From Podocnemis expansa (taxonomy: Eukaryota > Chordata > Testudines > Podocnemididae), in the NCBI GenBank assembly GCA_007922195.1, contig ML681967.1:10644772-10708771 (forward strand): 64,000 bases of DNA. Direction: 5' to 3'. The notes under the pieces are model-generated. The model was not told the origin of the DNA. It worked only from the letters and a program-made list of their open reading frames with translations, and searched no databases. The translations under genes were made by a program, and so were the position numbers. Positions 23,701-34,478 of this stretch are shown here, piece after piece. Position 1 is the first letter of the stretch. Each line of letters begins with the position of its first letter.

Positions 23701-26700
23701 CACTGTTCACACAGCTGTTCTTTCTATGCTACCATGAGCCCAACTCACATAAGTCCATCTATCCATGCTAGAGGGCTCACTCTGAGAAGCCATGCAGACA
23801 CCTTGGAAGAGACCAGTCCTGAAATGGGACTTAAATCCACATGATCTGACTTGACCTTTCTCTAGCAGCTTTTAACTGTAGATGTCTCACAGCACCTTGG
23901 GAATGTTAATGAACTAAGGACTTGTCTATAATGGGTAGTTTTGAAACACCTAATACAGACACACTGCATTGGTGTAAAAAGTGATTTGCACCAGTTCAGC
24001 TTACACTAGTGCAAGATGCATTTTAGACTGATGCAAGACATCTACAACACCAGGGTTTCACACTAGTGCAATTTCATTGGGGTGGCTACAACAGTACAAA
24101 CAACCTTAGTGCAGGCAAGCTCTAAAGCATGTGTGTTGCAGGAAAGCTCTTTACAGAAGGGGAACTGAGATGCAGAGAGATGAAGCAACTCACCCAAGGG
24201 CACAGAATGAGTCAATGGCAGAGCCAGGAATAGACCCCAGGCCTCCACTCTCGCAGCAGTAATCACAAGGTGATAAAGAATGGTACAGAGCAACTCATTC
24301 ACATAGCGCAAACTGCTGCCTCCACCTGCCCGAAATCCACTTTGGAACTGTTTTTCACTACATGTGTGCTTTGACTAGCTGGATTTCACATTATGACCCA
24401 AGATTAAGAAGAAAGGCTGTTCAGTGCCACACGTCTCCAGTCAGGAATCCTAACTAGTATTAAATTACAAGAGGAAAATGAATGGGAGGGACTCATCCAA
24501 AATAGCAAAGCACTAAAGTTGTGAATGAGTTAGGACTCTGCAATGAAACAAGGCACAGATGAATCTTCTTTCCTGGTGCCAAGACATCAGTTCTGAGGCT
24601 GGGAAGTGAGAACTTCTATTATACTCCATGTGATGTACAATAACCCTGGGAAAAATCACTGGTGTTGGAGGTTACTGAGTCATAGACTGAAGGCAGACTT
24701 TAAAGTGGGCTGGATAATTTTATGGCTATTAACAGTGTCTGTAGATTTCCTGGCTAAGATAACGATGGGGTAATCAAGCTGCTGTCTTCTAAGCTGGGCA
24801 AGGCATAAGAGTCTGCACCCATAGATCTCCTGGTGGCTTCCTACTCACTTCCAGCTGCTCTTCAGGGAGATGAGGATAGCTCTTAAGTCCTGAGTAGTCA
24901 GTGACCACCTCTCACCCTACATCTCCTCCCAGCTCAGCCTTTGTAGCATGTGGTGCTCTGGCAAAGTGAAGGCTACCTTTGTTTTAATACTTGGTTTCTA
25001 GTGTAGTTGGGACCATGTGGTTTGAGAGCTGTAGTACAGTCCTAGGTCATCACAAACAAAAAATGAGATGACATATAGATGTGCCCTAACCATGCCAGAA
25101 ATCCGTACCCTGGCACAATTAGCCCTATGTGCAGATAGGCCCTCAGATCACTGGGAGGTTCTTGCTGTAGTCCCCAAAGTTGAACTGTCAGTAAAGGGAA
25201 TCAGAAATGATCCCACTTGACAATCCACCAGGGTCCAAGTTCAGTAACCATCAATGTGCTTAGTTTAGTATTTGGTTAAAATGTGGGTGTGCTCTAACAA
25301 TGTGAAACATAATAAATTGATTCTTATAGTGCGAGATAGGGAGGAGCATGTGTGGCCCAGTGGCACCACTACTGAAAATCTCCAATCCCAAGCACAAGGC
25401 CACTACCACACCTACAGTGGAGAACCCACATGGATGTTACTCAAAGAACAGCCCCTTTGCCACCTGTGACACCTTGAGGAGTATGTCCATGTCCAAGTGT
25501 GAACTTCATCTTGTTTTGTGAATGGCATTTTACATGCAACCTTTACTGTAACCTTCCCTTTGGATACAATTTCCACTCTGGTTTCCTGCATCCTGTGGTG
25601 GAAGATGGTTTGAGAAGCTAGGACGGAGCTCAAAGGCTATCAGCGCTGAATGACGCACTACACTACAGCTGACTGGGGAGCAGGCTAGACCCCAGAACAA
25701 CCTCAGGAAGCACATGGCTGGAAGATGCGTAGTCTCTCCAGCTGGTCACCTAACTAGAGGAATCAGATATGATATGTAAGCAAGAATGCTCTCTCTGGAG
25801 GGACTCAGAGAACATTTCTAAGCACATGGGAGCTTGGGAAGGTGGGGATACTAGTTTTGGGGTCCAAGCTGTTGCCACAGGCACCATGGGTATCAGACAG
25901 AGTTTCTGCACCTAGGAGTGTGCCTGAGAGACCCAGATACAGGAAGTTACCAGTCTTTGCACAGACCTAGCAGTCTTAAAGGTACATGGAATCCTGTGGT
26001 TGGATCCTCTCACAATCTACTGTTTAGAGAAGGGGACTGGGCCAGGATGTGGCACTACTCATTAACAATCCTTCCTTTCTTCCATGCTTCATCTTTCTAG
26101 TTTATTTAGACTTTAAGCTCTTGGACAGTCTCTCCACTACTAAGGGTGTGTACAGTGCTTACCACAATGAAGCCATTATATTGGTTGGGACCACTAAACA
26201 CTACTGTAATAATACTAACATTATATTATCTGTATGCTTTTAATACTTTGTCCATGGATTAAAAGGCTCTTTAAAAGTGAATGAAATCAGTACGTGAGCC
26301 TCTTGCTTCAGGAAGAAAAACTGACCACTTGCAGGGGATTAGGAAGGAATTCCCTGACTACCCCATATCCAGCATCCATACAACTGGCCAAGGGCATCAT
26401 GGAGGGATCAGGTTTGCCTTGTCCTGAGGCACAGCTATTGGCCATTTCTGGAAGATGAGGCCAAGTGCATGAACAGTTTGAGCTGAAGTGGCCCATCCTA
26501 TATATAAAAAGTGGAGCTGGCCTGGAAAATAGGTGTTCCAAGCACTTATGGAGAGTGGATTGGATGGGGTTGGAGAAGGATTACTGACCTGCCATTCATC
26601 AGCATCACTGTAGATGGTTGTGGGAATCTCCTGGGGGTTGTAGAAATGTTTTGCCTTCTCAGTTGTTACCACCCACACTTCCAGCTAATGAGAGAAAACA

Positions 26701-29700
26701 GGGAGCAGAAACAAACAGTTTCAGTTTATAACATACAAGCCCTAAGGCTGGCAAGGGAAGGAGGACTTTGGTGGTGAAGAATTTTATATCAGGCCCTGAC
26801 ACCTAGAAGACATCAACTTAATACTTATATTTGCATGACCACTTCCAGTCACTGCTGAAAGGTCAGTCACCCACCAGCAGGTGCAGTGAAAGCCAAATGC
26901 TCATTTCAGTGCTTCACATGAGCAGGCTGAGCCTTAGTCATTTAGTTCCATGCATATACAAATGACCAACTAGCAGCTGGGCCAATGAAGATGACTGAAA
27001 CAGACAGAAGAAAGGCATGGTTTAGAAAACAGGTCTGCCAGGAAAAACAAAGCTCCCTACCAGATCCTGTTTGATCATGAGATGTGTATGGAAAAAGGGC
27101 GTGAGATTACTTAGCTCTGGAAGGCCTCCTTAACCATGGGACTCTTATGGCTGTGGACAAGAAGACATTATAAGAAAACTTTCTGTTTCCCAAGGCTATT
27201 TCTGCCTGGTAGATTTTTGTTCATGTCTATGTCTCACTGCACCTGCTGCATTAGCAATCAAACTGCATGCAAACTGTCTACTGTGGAAGATTATTGGGGT
27301 AATTCAATGGTCTTATCTACAGGGAGGCTTTGCTCAAATTCTCCTGCTGTTGTCCTAACACCAATGACGATCCACACTTACTGCCAATGATGGTATGTGC
27401 TAGTGGCAGACTAGCTGCCAGCTTGTGCCAAGGTCCCCATGCCTCAACTGAATACATGGCAAAAAAAAAAAAAAAAATCAGCCTGGCTCACCTGTCCATG
27501 AGTACCCTTAAAATAAGTAATAGAACAGGATTTAGACTTTCTGGAATGCTTGTAAGTTATTGCCTGCACTCATCTCACTTATTATCACTGTATCCCATAC
27601 CATAAGATAATATTTGAATGTTTGCACTGTATGCCTCTGAACCCATGTAAATCAACAGGCAAGAGAGGGACATTAACAAGGGTAAAGTGCTGATCTCCAA
27701 AAGAAAGCCTTACGTCCTAGCCAATAAGGAAGGCCAGTCAAGCACAGACAGATGCGAGAGGGACATTAAAGATTTTATTCTTACTCCTCCCTCTTTCTCT
27801 TCCCTGCAAAGATGAGTGAATCCCTCCAGCACCTGAGTTTGCAGCTCAAGCAAAAGGAGGGAAGGGAATAAATAACTGTAACAAGGAAGAACTGAATATT
27901 GATGTTGCTTGGACTATGGTGGGGAGGAGACAAAAGATTGCCTGAGTTAGCTTTAAAGGACATGTAAGATATGTCTACAGAGGGATTAAACACAGTTAGC
28001 CCTGGTCAGCAGACTTGGACTCACAGGGCTCAGACTTGGGGCTGAAAAACTGGTGCGTAGGTGTCCAGCCTCAGGCCAGAGCCTAAGTTCTGGGATTTTG
28101 CCAGGGTGGAGGGTTCTAGAGTTTGGGCTCCAACATCCACCTGAATATCTATACAGAAACTTTTAGCCCTGCAGCCAGGGGTGTCACTGCCCCTAAAACA
28201 GGTTCAGGGCCGGCCAGGGGTGGGGCCAGGGCTGTCCCCAGGGGCAGGGCTATCACCTCAGGCCCCATTGTTTGCTGGGCCCCGCAGCGGCGTTCCAGCC
28301 CAGGAGCAGGCGTGTAGCCGAAGCTCTGCAGGGCCCTGGCCACATGCTAGGCTGCCCCAGCCTGCCCCACAGGACAGACTGGCCGGGGGGAGGCCCACAT
28401 AGGCTGATTGGCCCTGGGCCCTGCCCCCCCCAAGGGACAGTCCTGGGTGGGCCGGCGGCAGCCAAGCCCCGGATCCCTGGGCCCCAGAAAGAGGCCGCGT
28501 TGGGCTGGCAGCTGCCGGGTCTCTGGTCTCCCGGAGACCCGAGGCACTGGCACTGAGACTCAGGGCACCAGCCCCTTGTGCCCAGTGCTAGCGATGCCCC
28601 TGCCTGCAGCCCAAGCCCAGGTCAGCTGACCCAAGCCAGCCATAGCCACGGCCTGATTCTTTTACCCCACATAGATGTACACATAGATCTTACTTTTCAT
28701 AGAAGCTTCATACTTTTTGAAACTTAAGAGTGAATATCATTTGTGTACATTTATGTTTACCTGCTTTACCCTCATAAATAACTCCCATTTCCTTTTCCTA
28801 TATAAACATTTAGATAGTCTGCTATAGGATTGGCTACAAACATACTTTAGTGTGAGCACTAAAATTCAATTGACCTGCAGTAAGTGACTGATCCTTTGGG
28901 AATGAGAATAACTTGAATGTTGCTGTGATCCTTTGTGTATGAAATCATCTATCACAGAGGTAAGCTTCCCTAGAAGGCAAGACAGATTGGAGTATCCCAG
29001 GGGACTGTCAAGACTATACATTAAGGAGGTTACAGCACCCAAGAAGTTTATACTTAATAATTGGATTGTGCAATTTAAGTATGAAACTCACCACCCTCTT
29101 GGGATTTATGTCCTACTTTGTAACAGTCTGCCTTGAGATTGGCACTCATGATTTTGAGTCACTGCATGATAGTTTAACACTTCTGACATGTGGATTCTAA
29201 AACACCCCACGTTGCTGAATTTTTACTACCAAGACACCTAGACCTACTCTGGAGGAGGTTAAATTGCTGAGGACCAGGATACACTAGCACCTTCTGCCGT
29301 TATTTCCACCAGAGGAGATGTGGTGGCATAGGAATTTGGAGGAAAACCTCTGTGTAGGCACATTGATAGCAATATACTCGCTTATGGATAAGGTTAAGAT
29401 TTTGCCACAGTATTTTTACTAAAAAGTCAGAAAGAGGCCATGGATAATAAACAGAAATTCAGGGAAACCCCTGACCTGTCCCTGATTTTTAGTAAATGTA
29501 ATGTGACAAAAAGGAGCTGACAGGGGATGACAGCCTGGCAGCTTGTAGTGTTCCAGGATCCCTCCTTGGCAGCTCAGAGCGTCAGTGTTCCCCAATTGCC
29601 CACGGCAGCTTGCAGCTGCTTGGCCCCCATATCTCTCATTTATGGCCTGAATCAGTTGGTGGTAGGTATTTCCATGTTCTTTATGGTGTACCTGTTAAGT

Positions 29701-32700
29701 TTATAGACAACAACAGGTACCTCATTTATCTATGTCAAAGGTCACAAACATATAGAATGTTTGCTAACTTGCTTAGGTTCATCATACAGGATGTGGTCTG
29801 TAGGTTCTTTGTATCAGAGCATTTTTGGTAATAGAACAAAGTTACACATATGCAATACTCTAATACAAAGCTATACATATATTGTCTCCTATATAAACAA
29901 ACAAAGCTGAAGAAAGTATATAATCTAGCAAGCTAGGGCTACAAAAGAGAGTCAATCCTGATTTAAAAACTCAGTGTGATGGAGAATTTGACAGATCCCT
30001 GGGTAAATTGCTCCAATGATTAGTTATTCTTGGTATCAAGTGGGGAAGGGCTCGTTGCTTACTCATCCTAAGCAGGACTTTCTTGTACCTCCACCTAAAC
30101 TGGAAAGAGATCAGATCCAAATGGGTAGCTATGTCAGTCTGGTACTGCAAAACAGAGGAGTCAACCGGTATTCCTTCCTTTCAATATACCTGTGACAGCC
30201 TCTGTTTGTCTTTATAACAGCTGAAATAAAAATGACCATGTGATTCAACAGCTGCAACAAGCAAAAGAAGTGTGATGGAGTCACAAGGTGTTTGTTTTAT
30301 ATGGGGAGACTGAGCAAATACCCAGAGGCAGCGGCAGACTTCATCCAGGACTAAGTCTGGATCTCCTGTTTTGCTGTCTGTACACAGAGATCACTAGTGG
30401 ATGCTCTGCCACCCTGATTCTTGTTCATAATTACCTGTCTGTGCCATTTTAAAAAGTCAAAAAAGTAGTGACTTGACTTATATTAGCAATGGTGAGAAAA
30501 TATGCAAGTGACCATCAAAATTTTCTAGTGGCATGAAAAAGACATCATTTTTTCAACGTAAACAGCCCTTACTATTATGAAGATAATGTTAAAAATGTTA
30601 ACTGAGGCACCGTTGATTTCCTGAGCCTGCAGAGAGTCTAAATGGATGACTATGAGATGTATTTACCTCATTCATCTCAGTGTGTGGTTGAATCTGAAAC
30701 CCAATGATTACAATATTGATATTTAAATTGTTAAATATTTCACTGCTGATCATTTTAGCAGCAACTTCTATCTAAAATGCTTATCTGACAAGCCTAAAAC
30801 TCTCATCACATCTCGTAAGAATCTAAAACCTTCAGCTGTTTTCTGCCCAGGTTCCTCTGACAACTTTTTAAAGACACCTCTGCATTGTTGGAACAAAAAT
30901 CTGTAGACAGTTGAAAACTGAGGGGCTGATTTAGTATGCACTTATGTCACTAGAAAGATTCCCACTAACTTCAGTGGGCTCTGGCTCAGGCCATGAAATT
31001 GTTCAGAAAATAAAAAATAAATTGAATTTATTGCCAGAATAAATAACCAGGTCTCCTACCACAAACGGATTCTTTATACTTCATTCAGTGAAAACCTTTA
31101 TTTTTAAACGTAATTGAAGCTGCCACAACATTTGCAGATTTTGCACAGGAGGATTGCAGAATCCAGGAACCTTGCTATCAAATTTAAATTCAGCTTGCTG
31201 CAAAGTTCATTTATGAATATACTGCCACAGAAAGGGATGTGCTTTGATCCAGACGCCCACTGAATAGGTAGTTTTCTCTCTTCCTGTCACCTACAGAGTG
31301 GCGGGTGTCTGGATACCTGCAGAGGATGTGGGGTGCGGGACTATGATTGAGGCATCTCCTGTTGTTAAATGGAAATCCAGGAAGTTGGGGATGATCTGAG
31401 GCAGGGGTTGGCAGCCTGCAGTTCCAGAGTTGCATGCAGCTCTTTGGCTGGCCCCTTACAGCTCTGAATGCCACACTCTCCCCACAATCGGAGCCACCAG
31501 GAGACCCTCTGAGCAACCCTACACCCTGACTCAGGCCCCATCACCACCACCACTGGGGAGATCCTGCGAGTGTCCCACTCCTGGCTGAAGGCTCTTCCCC
31601 ACCCTGCCAGGGACCCTACAGCTGGTCCCCTGGCCCAGCTCCCCCCACCAGGAGGCTACACGCATTCCAGCTCTCAAAACACTTGAACAAAGAGTCCTGT
31701 GGCACTTAAGGACAAACATTTATTTTTCACAGGAGCTTTCGTGGGAGAAAATCCCAGTTTGTCAGATGCTCTGGAAGAAGTCTGATGGAGTGGGATTGTC
31801 TCCCACGAAAGCTCATGCAAAAATTAAACATGTTAGTCTTTAAGTGCCACAGGACTCCTTGTGTTTGTTTGTTTTACTGAACTAGACTAACATGGCTACA
31901 CCTTTGGATCTCAGAACATTTGGTTATTGAAATGATCCAAAGGAGCCGTCATGTAATAAATAAATTGGCTAGTGTTCAAGTGCCACAGGACTCCTTGTAT
32001 GTTTTGGTTATTGTAAGAATTTTTTAAAAAACAGCTCTCCTTATCTTTTGGGTTGCTGACGCCTGGTCTGAGGGAATGGACAATCCCTGCATAACGTACA
32101 ATCCCAACAAATGGCAACACATGACTTGAAGTTTTACAAGACCTCTTCTTAATTGTGCATCACTTTTCTTTTCCACTCTTGCACTTCTCCTCCTAGTCCT
32201 GTTTAAAACTTAAGTCTCATCCAGTTCCTAGAGCTGAAAAGCTTAACTAAGGCCCTTCCCTGCTCTGCAACAGGTCAGCTGAACTTTCTTGACAAGAGCT
32301 GGCAAGATGGACAGTATGGTTACCCCGACAGCTCTGTGAGCCTTCACCAGCCTTTCTAGTTTTTGCTATTACCACTACCAGTCAGTTTCACAATTACATT
32401 TCCAAAATATCATCTCCTGTGTCCAAATCTCATTGGGTACCTTGAGCTCTGGAGTGAAGGAATCCTAAATATATGAATCATCCAGAATGTGTTAAACAAG
32501 GCTATCTAGCAACCTAGGCAATATTATAGGATACATATACGGCTTATGTTTAAGAAAGAAAGTTCCACAAATTCTCTCTTTTTTCATTGAACGATGATAA
32601 GTGGTTTATTTCTGAAATTTGAGATCACTCTAAATTTTCCTCTTACTTCAAAGCAAAAGCTATTATATTAACCCTTTTGAGGGGAATGGAGGTGGGGAAT

Positions 32701-34478
32701 ACAAGTCTATTCATTCCTAACTTGTACTGCCATCTGCTGGACAAATCTCTAGGAAGTTTTTTGTTAAATGCACAGATATTTAATTTTTATAGTTCCAAAC
32801 GGGCAGTTGTGTTAGTCCAGTAAAACAAACAAGGACTCCTGTGGCACTTAAAGACTATTTCAAAAGGGAAAGCCGTGTTAGTCTAGTCCAGTAAAGTCAT
32901 TACCACAGGAGAGACCCAAGAAAAAATGCAACAGAACACCATTAGTCACCACATACAACTCCCAAGTCAGACCTCTGCAACAGATCATTAAGGACCTACA
33001 GCCTATTCTAAAAGATGATCCCTCTCTCTCTCAAGCATTAGGAGACAGACCACTCCTTGCTTATAGGCAGCCCCCTAATCTTAAACAGATTCTCACCAGC
33101 AACTACAGATCTAACAACAGAAACATTGAAGCAGGCACACACCCCTGCAACAAACCACGCTACCAAGTCTGCCCACATATCTGCAAAACAGATACCATCA
33201 TAGGTCCTAATCAAGCCTGCTACTCCATCAAAGGCTCATTTACCTGCTCATCTACTAATGTGGTCTATGCCATGATGTGCAAGAAATGCCCCAACACCTT
33301 ATATATTGGACAAACAGGAAGATCTCTGCGTAAGAGGCTGAATGAGCACAGAGCTGATATCAGAAATCAAAGAACAAAGAAACCAGTTGCTGAGCACTTC
33401 CATCTTCCTAGTCACTCGATGACTAATCTCTGTTAACGACTGTCGTCAGAGATGTAGCTGGGACAGCAAGACTTCAAAGAGAAACAGCTGAACTCGAATT
33501 AATATGCAAGCTAAATTCTGTGAAAGCAGGACTTAATCGAGACTATGGGTTCTTTTCCCATTACAAAGGGTAATTTGACTTCAGGCTTCCCATGGTTTGA
33601 GCCCGAAAACTGATCTGATTTGCTGTTACTGTATGACCTGTTCCTATGTTTTACACCCCCTTGCATTTAGTTTCATTCCTTTCTGTAAATTCACTCATCT
33701 TCGAAGCATCTGAGGAAGTGGGATCTTCTCCCAAGAAAGCTCATGCAAAAAATAAATCTGTTAGTCTTAAAGTGCCACACAACTCCTTGTTGTTTTTTTT
33801 AACTTAAAGACTAACCAATTTATTTACTGCATGAGCTTTTGTAGGAGAAAAATCTCATTTTTATAGCTTGTCCTCTTCCATCTCGCAGTAGCATCCAACT
33901 TTTAAGTTCTATGAATCAACTATTGAAACATATTTAACTACAGATCAGGCATGTGCCTGAGAGTTTATGGCACTTTTTACTCTATGCATCTCATAAATTC
34001 AGCTCTACTGACATCTAAGATTTTACATCAGTTAGCCCTGCAAAGCCCCATATAGTTCTGAGACACAAAGCTGGTTTCCATCACATTTTATGTGAGATCA
34101 ACAAAACTGTCAGTAAGCTCTTACGTGAGAATTTGAGTTCTTTATTACTCATAATGGGAAAGGCAGCAGAAAAACACAGCTTGATTTTCAGACTTCAGAA
34201 TCAGCAGCTAGAATCAGCTTTAAACTTCTAAATAAGCCAATCTGATGTTCACTAAGGGAGGATAAAAGAGGAAGGTGTCATTTTTACAGTAACTCTTCAA
34301 ACTCACTGCAGCAGAAGTTACTCACCCCAGGAATTCCCTGCAATTCTGAGACAAGAATAGGCAACTTTAAGGCAGCCACACTTCCAGTAACACCCACCAA
34401 AACGTGGTACTTCTTTTGTGGTGTGGGCAAGTTGGTTTGTGGAGGAGGTTGAGGCTCTGAAAGGGGTAAGGGCTCCAT
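11615..34478 (-). CDS. PPCDC: PPCDC, phosphopantothenoylcysteine decarboxylase (whole coding span, 5 coding exons)
   Basis: PPCDC is a flavin (FMN) enzyme that decarboxylates 4'-phosphopantothenoylcysteine to 4'-phosphopantetheine in cytosolic coenzyme A synthesis. Joining 34326-34478, 26589-26684, 19845-19973, 16300-16468 and 11615-11700 gives 210 codons plus stop (human about 204). The FMN-fold start HVLVGVTGSVAALKLP follows a proline-rich N-terminus of about 22 residues. The catalytic-type His is at about 94 in VLHIDLRRWAD. APLDANTL follows. The substrate-binding motif PAMNTAMW is at about 143-150 and the active-site Cys is at about 179 in KKLVCGDEG. All hallmark residues of the HAL3/PPCDC family are present and no frameshift is seen. 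I prefer the second of two adjacent ATGs: it has A at -3 and G at +4, and gives the MEP start of the human protein. The introns total about 22 kb and are packed with repeats. Confidence 0.96.
12490..12735 (-). mobile_element. Old CR1-type LINE remnant
   Basis: The pattern CCAGAAGGGGGCATAGATGA, TCTGACATTCTGTC, GGCCATAGAATTTCATCC and TTAAAAAATCTGTGCCTTA is the well-known 3' CR1-like repeat of reptile genomes. It lies in PPCDC intron 5. Confidence 0.5.
13262..14260. mobile_element. hAT-type element, 999 bp, with 8-bp TSD
   Basis: The ends CAGTGGTTCCCAACC and GGTTGGGAACCACTG are inverted repeats. The flanks GCCTAGGC (13254-13261) and GCCTGGGC (14261-14268) form an 8-bp target duplication with one mismatch, as for hAT transposons. 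The interior is GC-rich and holds long open frames on both strands with no hAT transposase motif. Same family as the short copies at 38608 and 53148. Confidence 0.9.
14960..15150 (+). repeat. MIR-type SINE
   Basis: It reads CTGTCACAGACTTCCTGTAT, GACCTTGGCTACATCACTGA, CTCTGCCTCAGTTCCCCATC and CTACCTCACA, following the MIR core closely. Confidence 0.75.
15785..15915 (-). repeat. MIR-type SINE fragment
   Basis: GGGGAACTGGGGCACAGAGA, then TAGTGACAGAACAG and CACCCTAACCACTGAGGC: antisense MIR. Confidence 0.6.
16300..16468 (-). CDS. PPCDC: PPCDC exon 5 (PAMNTAMW and active-site Cys)
   Basis: The acceptor CCCCAG, after a pyrimidine tract, is followed by TCVIRAWDMTKPLLF, then CPAMNTAMWEHPITAQQ, VEQLKGFGYLEIPC and KKLVCGDE, ending with one base of Gly. 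The donor is GTCCGT, weaker than consensus but keeping G at +5. The substrate-clamp motif PAMNTAMW and the Cys of KLVCGDEG are both intact. Confidence 0.95.
17240..17880. mobile_element. Diverged DIRS-type terminal sequence (second family)
   Basis: CTCAAAGAACCACCATTAAT, then TTCTTCTTTGAGTAGCATAC and GGGTACTCCACTGTGTGACT resemble the ends of a turtle DIRS family whose termini combine a TTCTTCGAGTAGTGTCC motif with GGGTGCTCCACT. Heavily mutated; no coding remains recognised. Confidence 0.4.
18063..18455. mobile_element. hAT-type non-autonomous element, 393 bp, with TSD
   Basis: The ends are CAGGGCCATAATTACAG and, inverted, CAGGGCTGTAACTAGGC. The target duplication is ATAGGGAC (18055-18062) and ATAGGGAT (18456-18463). 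The interior contains repeated GCCACCACTGGAAGG units. It lies in PPCDC intron 4. Confidence 0.85.
19585..19735 (+). repeat. Ancient SINE-like interspersed repeat
   Basis: ATTATTATTGATTATTTGTG, then TAGTGCCTAGTAGCCCTAGC, CACTGCACTAGGCCCTTTAC and GTCTCTGCCCTCAAGAG: a repeat found across reptile and bird genomes (recognised from memory). Confidence 0.5.
19845..19973 (-). CDS. PPCDC: PPCDC exon 4 (catalytic His)
   Basis: The acceptor GTCTGCAG is followed by 129 nt in phase 0: LWKGRMDPVLHIDLRRWADL, MLVAPLDANTL and AKIANGICDNLL, with donor GTGAGT. The His of VLHIDLRRW is the conserved active-site His of the family, and APLDANTL is part of the FMN site. Confidence 0.96.
21272..21821. repeat. Near-perfect ~550-bp palindrome (two ~265-bp inverted arms)
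   Basis: The left arm (21272-21536) and right arm (21552-21821) are reverse complements with only about a dozen differences and one small indel, separated by a 15-bp centre around TCTAGAGGTTTATTG. The outer ends are GTTTGACAC and GTGTCAAAC. The inner third of each arm carries the CR1-like tail GGTCAGAAGGGACCAGTATG. It lies in PPCDC intron 3, between exons 3 and 4. It would form a long hairpin in RNA or single-stranded DNA. Confidence 0.9.
22080..22620 (-). mobile_element. CR1 LINE 3' fragment (antisense)
   Basis: AAGCTCAGTTTTGAAACCAG, then TTGCCTCCACTGCTCTCTTT, GGCTATTCCAGAACTTTACT and CCTCTGATATATTTATACAG: the complement of the CR1 3' region. Lies in PPCDC intron 3. Confidence 0.75.
23293..23560. 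mobile_element. Penelope-like terminal repeats in head-to-head hairpin
   Basis: The arm at about 23330-23432 (AAGGAGTCTTGTGGCACT to TTGTCAGACACTTTGAAGAG) is mirrored by about 23450-23558 (CTCTTCAAAAGCATCTGACG to GTGCCACAAGACTCCTTG). The left end carries TTCCAAAGAGGCAGCCGTGT. No coding sequence lies between the arms. Confidence 0.85.
24150..24300 (-). repeat. MIR-type SINE
   Basis: GGGGAACTGAGATGCAGAGA, then AAGCAACTCACCCAAGGGCA and AGCCAGGAATAGACCCCAGG: a clear antisense MIR core. Confidence 0.75.
25395..25450. mobile_element. DIRS-type terminal fragment
   Basis: CTACAGTGGAGAACCCACAT and GATGTTACTCAAAGAACA are the complement of the terminal motif seen at about 17505-17565. Confidence 0.4.
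26589..26684 (-). CDS. PPCDC: PPCDC exon 3
   Basis: The acceptor CTCATTAG is followed by 96 nt in phase 0: LEVWVVTTEKAKHFYNPQ, then EIPTTIYSDADEWQ. The donor is GTCAGT. This is the second strand-helix unit of the flavoprotein fold and aligns with human LEVAVVTTERAKHFYSPQ. Confidence 0.95.
27960..28680. mobile_element. MITE split by a nested hAT element
   Basis: Left part 27960-28175 (AGATATGTCTACAG, CAGACTTGGACTCACAGGGC) and right part 28611-28680 (CAGGTCAGCTGACCCAAGCC) look like one turtle MITE, interrupted at the sequence CCTGCAGC by the element at 28176-28602. A related copy seems to lie at 51230-51420. Confidence 0.6.
28176..28602. mobile_element. hAT-type non-autonomous element, 427 bp, perfect TSD
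   Basis: Starts CAGGGGTGTCACTGCCCCT and ends AGTGCTAGCGATGCCCCTG (inverted). The perfect 8-bp duplication CCTGCAGC is at 28168-28175 and 28603-28610. Very GC-rich; the open frames of 64-94 codons here on both strands are by-products of composition. Confidence 0.9.
28681..31393. other. PPCDC intron 2 segment, no element recognised
   Basis: AT-rich intronic DNA. A short stretch at about 30925-30995 (CACTAACTTCAGTGGGCTCT) resembles an ancient amniote repeat. No gene supported. Confidence 0.4.
31402..32065. mobile_element. hAT-type element with nested PLE insertions
   Basis: The left end CAGGGGTTGGCAGCC and right end GGGTTGCTGACGCCTG are imperfect inverted ends. The target duplication is ATCTGAGG (31394-31401) and GTCTGAGG (32066-32073). 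PLE terminal sequences interrupt it at 31682-31911 and 31938-32003. Confidence 0.75.
31682..31911. mobile_element. Penelope-like terminal hairpin
   Basis: AAAGAGTCCTGTGGCACTTA, then AGCTTTCGTGGGAGAAAATC is mirrored by GATTGTCTCCCACGAAAGCT and GTGCCACAGGACTCCTTGTG. The right end is AACATGGCTACACCTTTGGA. A further terminal piece follows at 31938-32003. Confidence 0.8.
32792..33860 (+). mobile_element. Penelope-like retroelement, 5'-truncated, with GIY-YIG domain
   Basis: It starts with TTCCAAACGGGCAGTTGTGT and ends in the standard PLE terminus (AAGCATCTGAGGAAGTGGGA to AGTGCCACACAACTCCTTG) near 33690-33790. Part of an inverted terminus follows to 33860. The coding remains are described separately. 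Lies in PPCDC intron 2, in the orientation opposite to the gene. Confidence 0.85.
32900..33573 (+). pseudogene. PLE polyprotein C-terminus (RT end plus GIY-YIG endonuclease)
   Basis: An open frame from about 32900 to the stop at 33434 reads TPLVTTYNSQVRPLQQIIKD, LLAYRQPPNLKQILTSNYRS, a Cys/His cluster (HPCNKPRYQVCPHIC), and then TNVVYAMMCKKCPNTLYIGQ, TGRSLRKRLNEHRADIR and KPVAEHFHLPSHS. The VVY...YIGQTGRSLR..LNEH core is the GIY-YIG endonuclease of Penelope-like elements. The C-terminal tail AELELICKLNSVKAGLNRDY continues in another frame to a stop at 33571, so one small indel near 33430 separates the two. The reverse transcriptase catalytic core is missing (5' truncation). Inactive by inference. 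Confidence 0.85.

Noticed and set aside
28123..28629. Frames of 64-94 codons on both strands
   Set aside because: By-product of GC-rich composition of the nested hAT element.
33700..33790. Clustered TCTCCCA..GCTCATG repeats as a CRISPR-like array
   Set aside because: The copies are dispersed, occur in both orientations and are PLE termini in a vertebrate genome, not spaced direct repeats.
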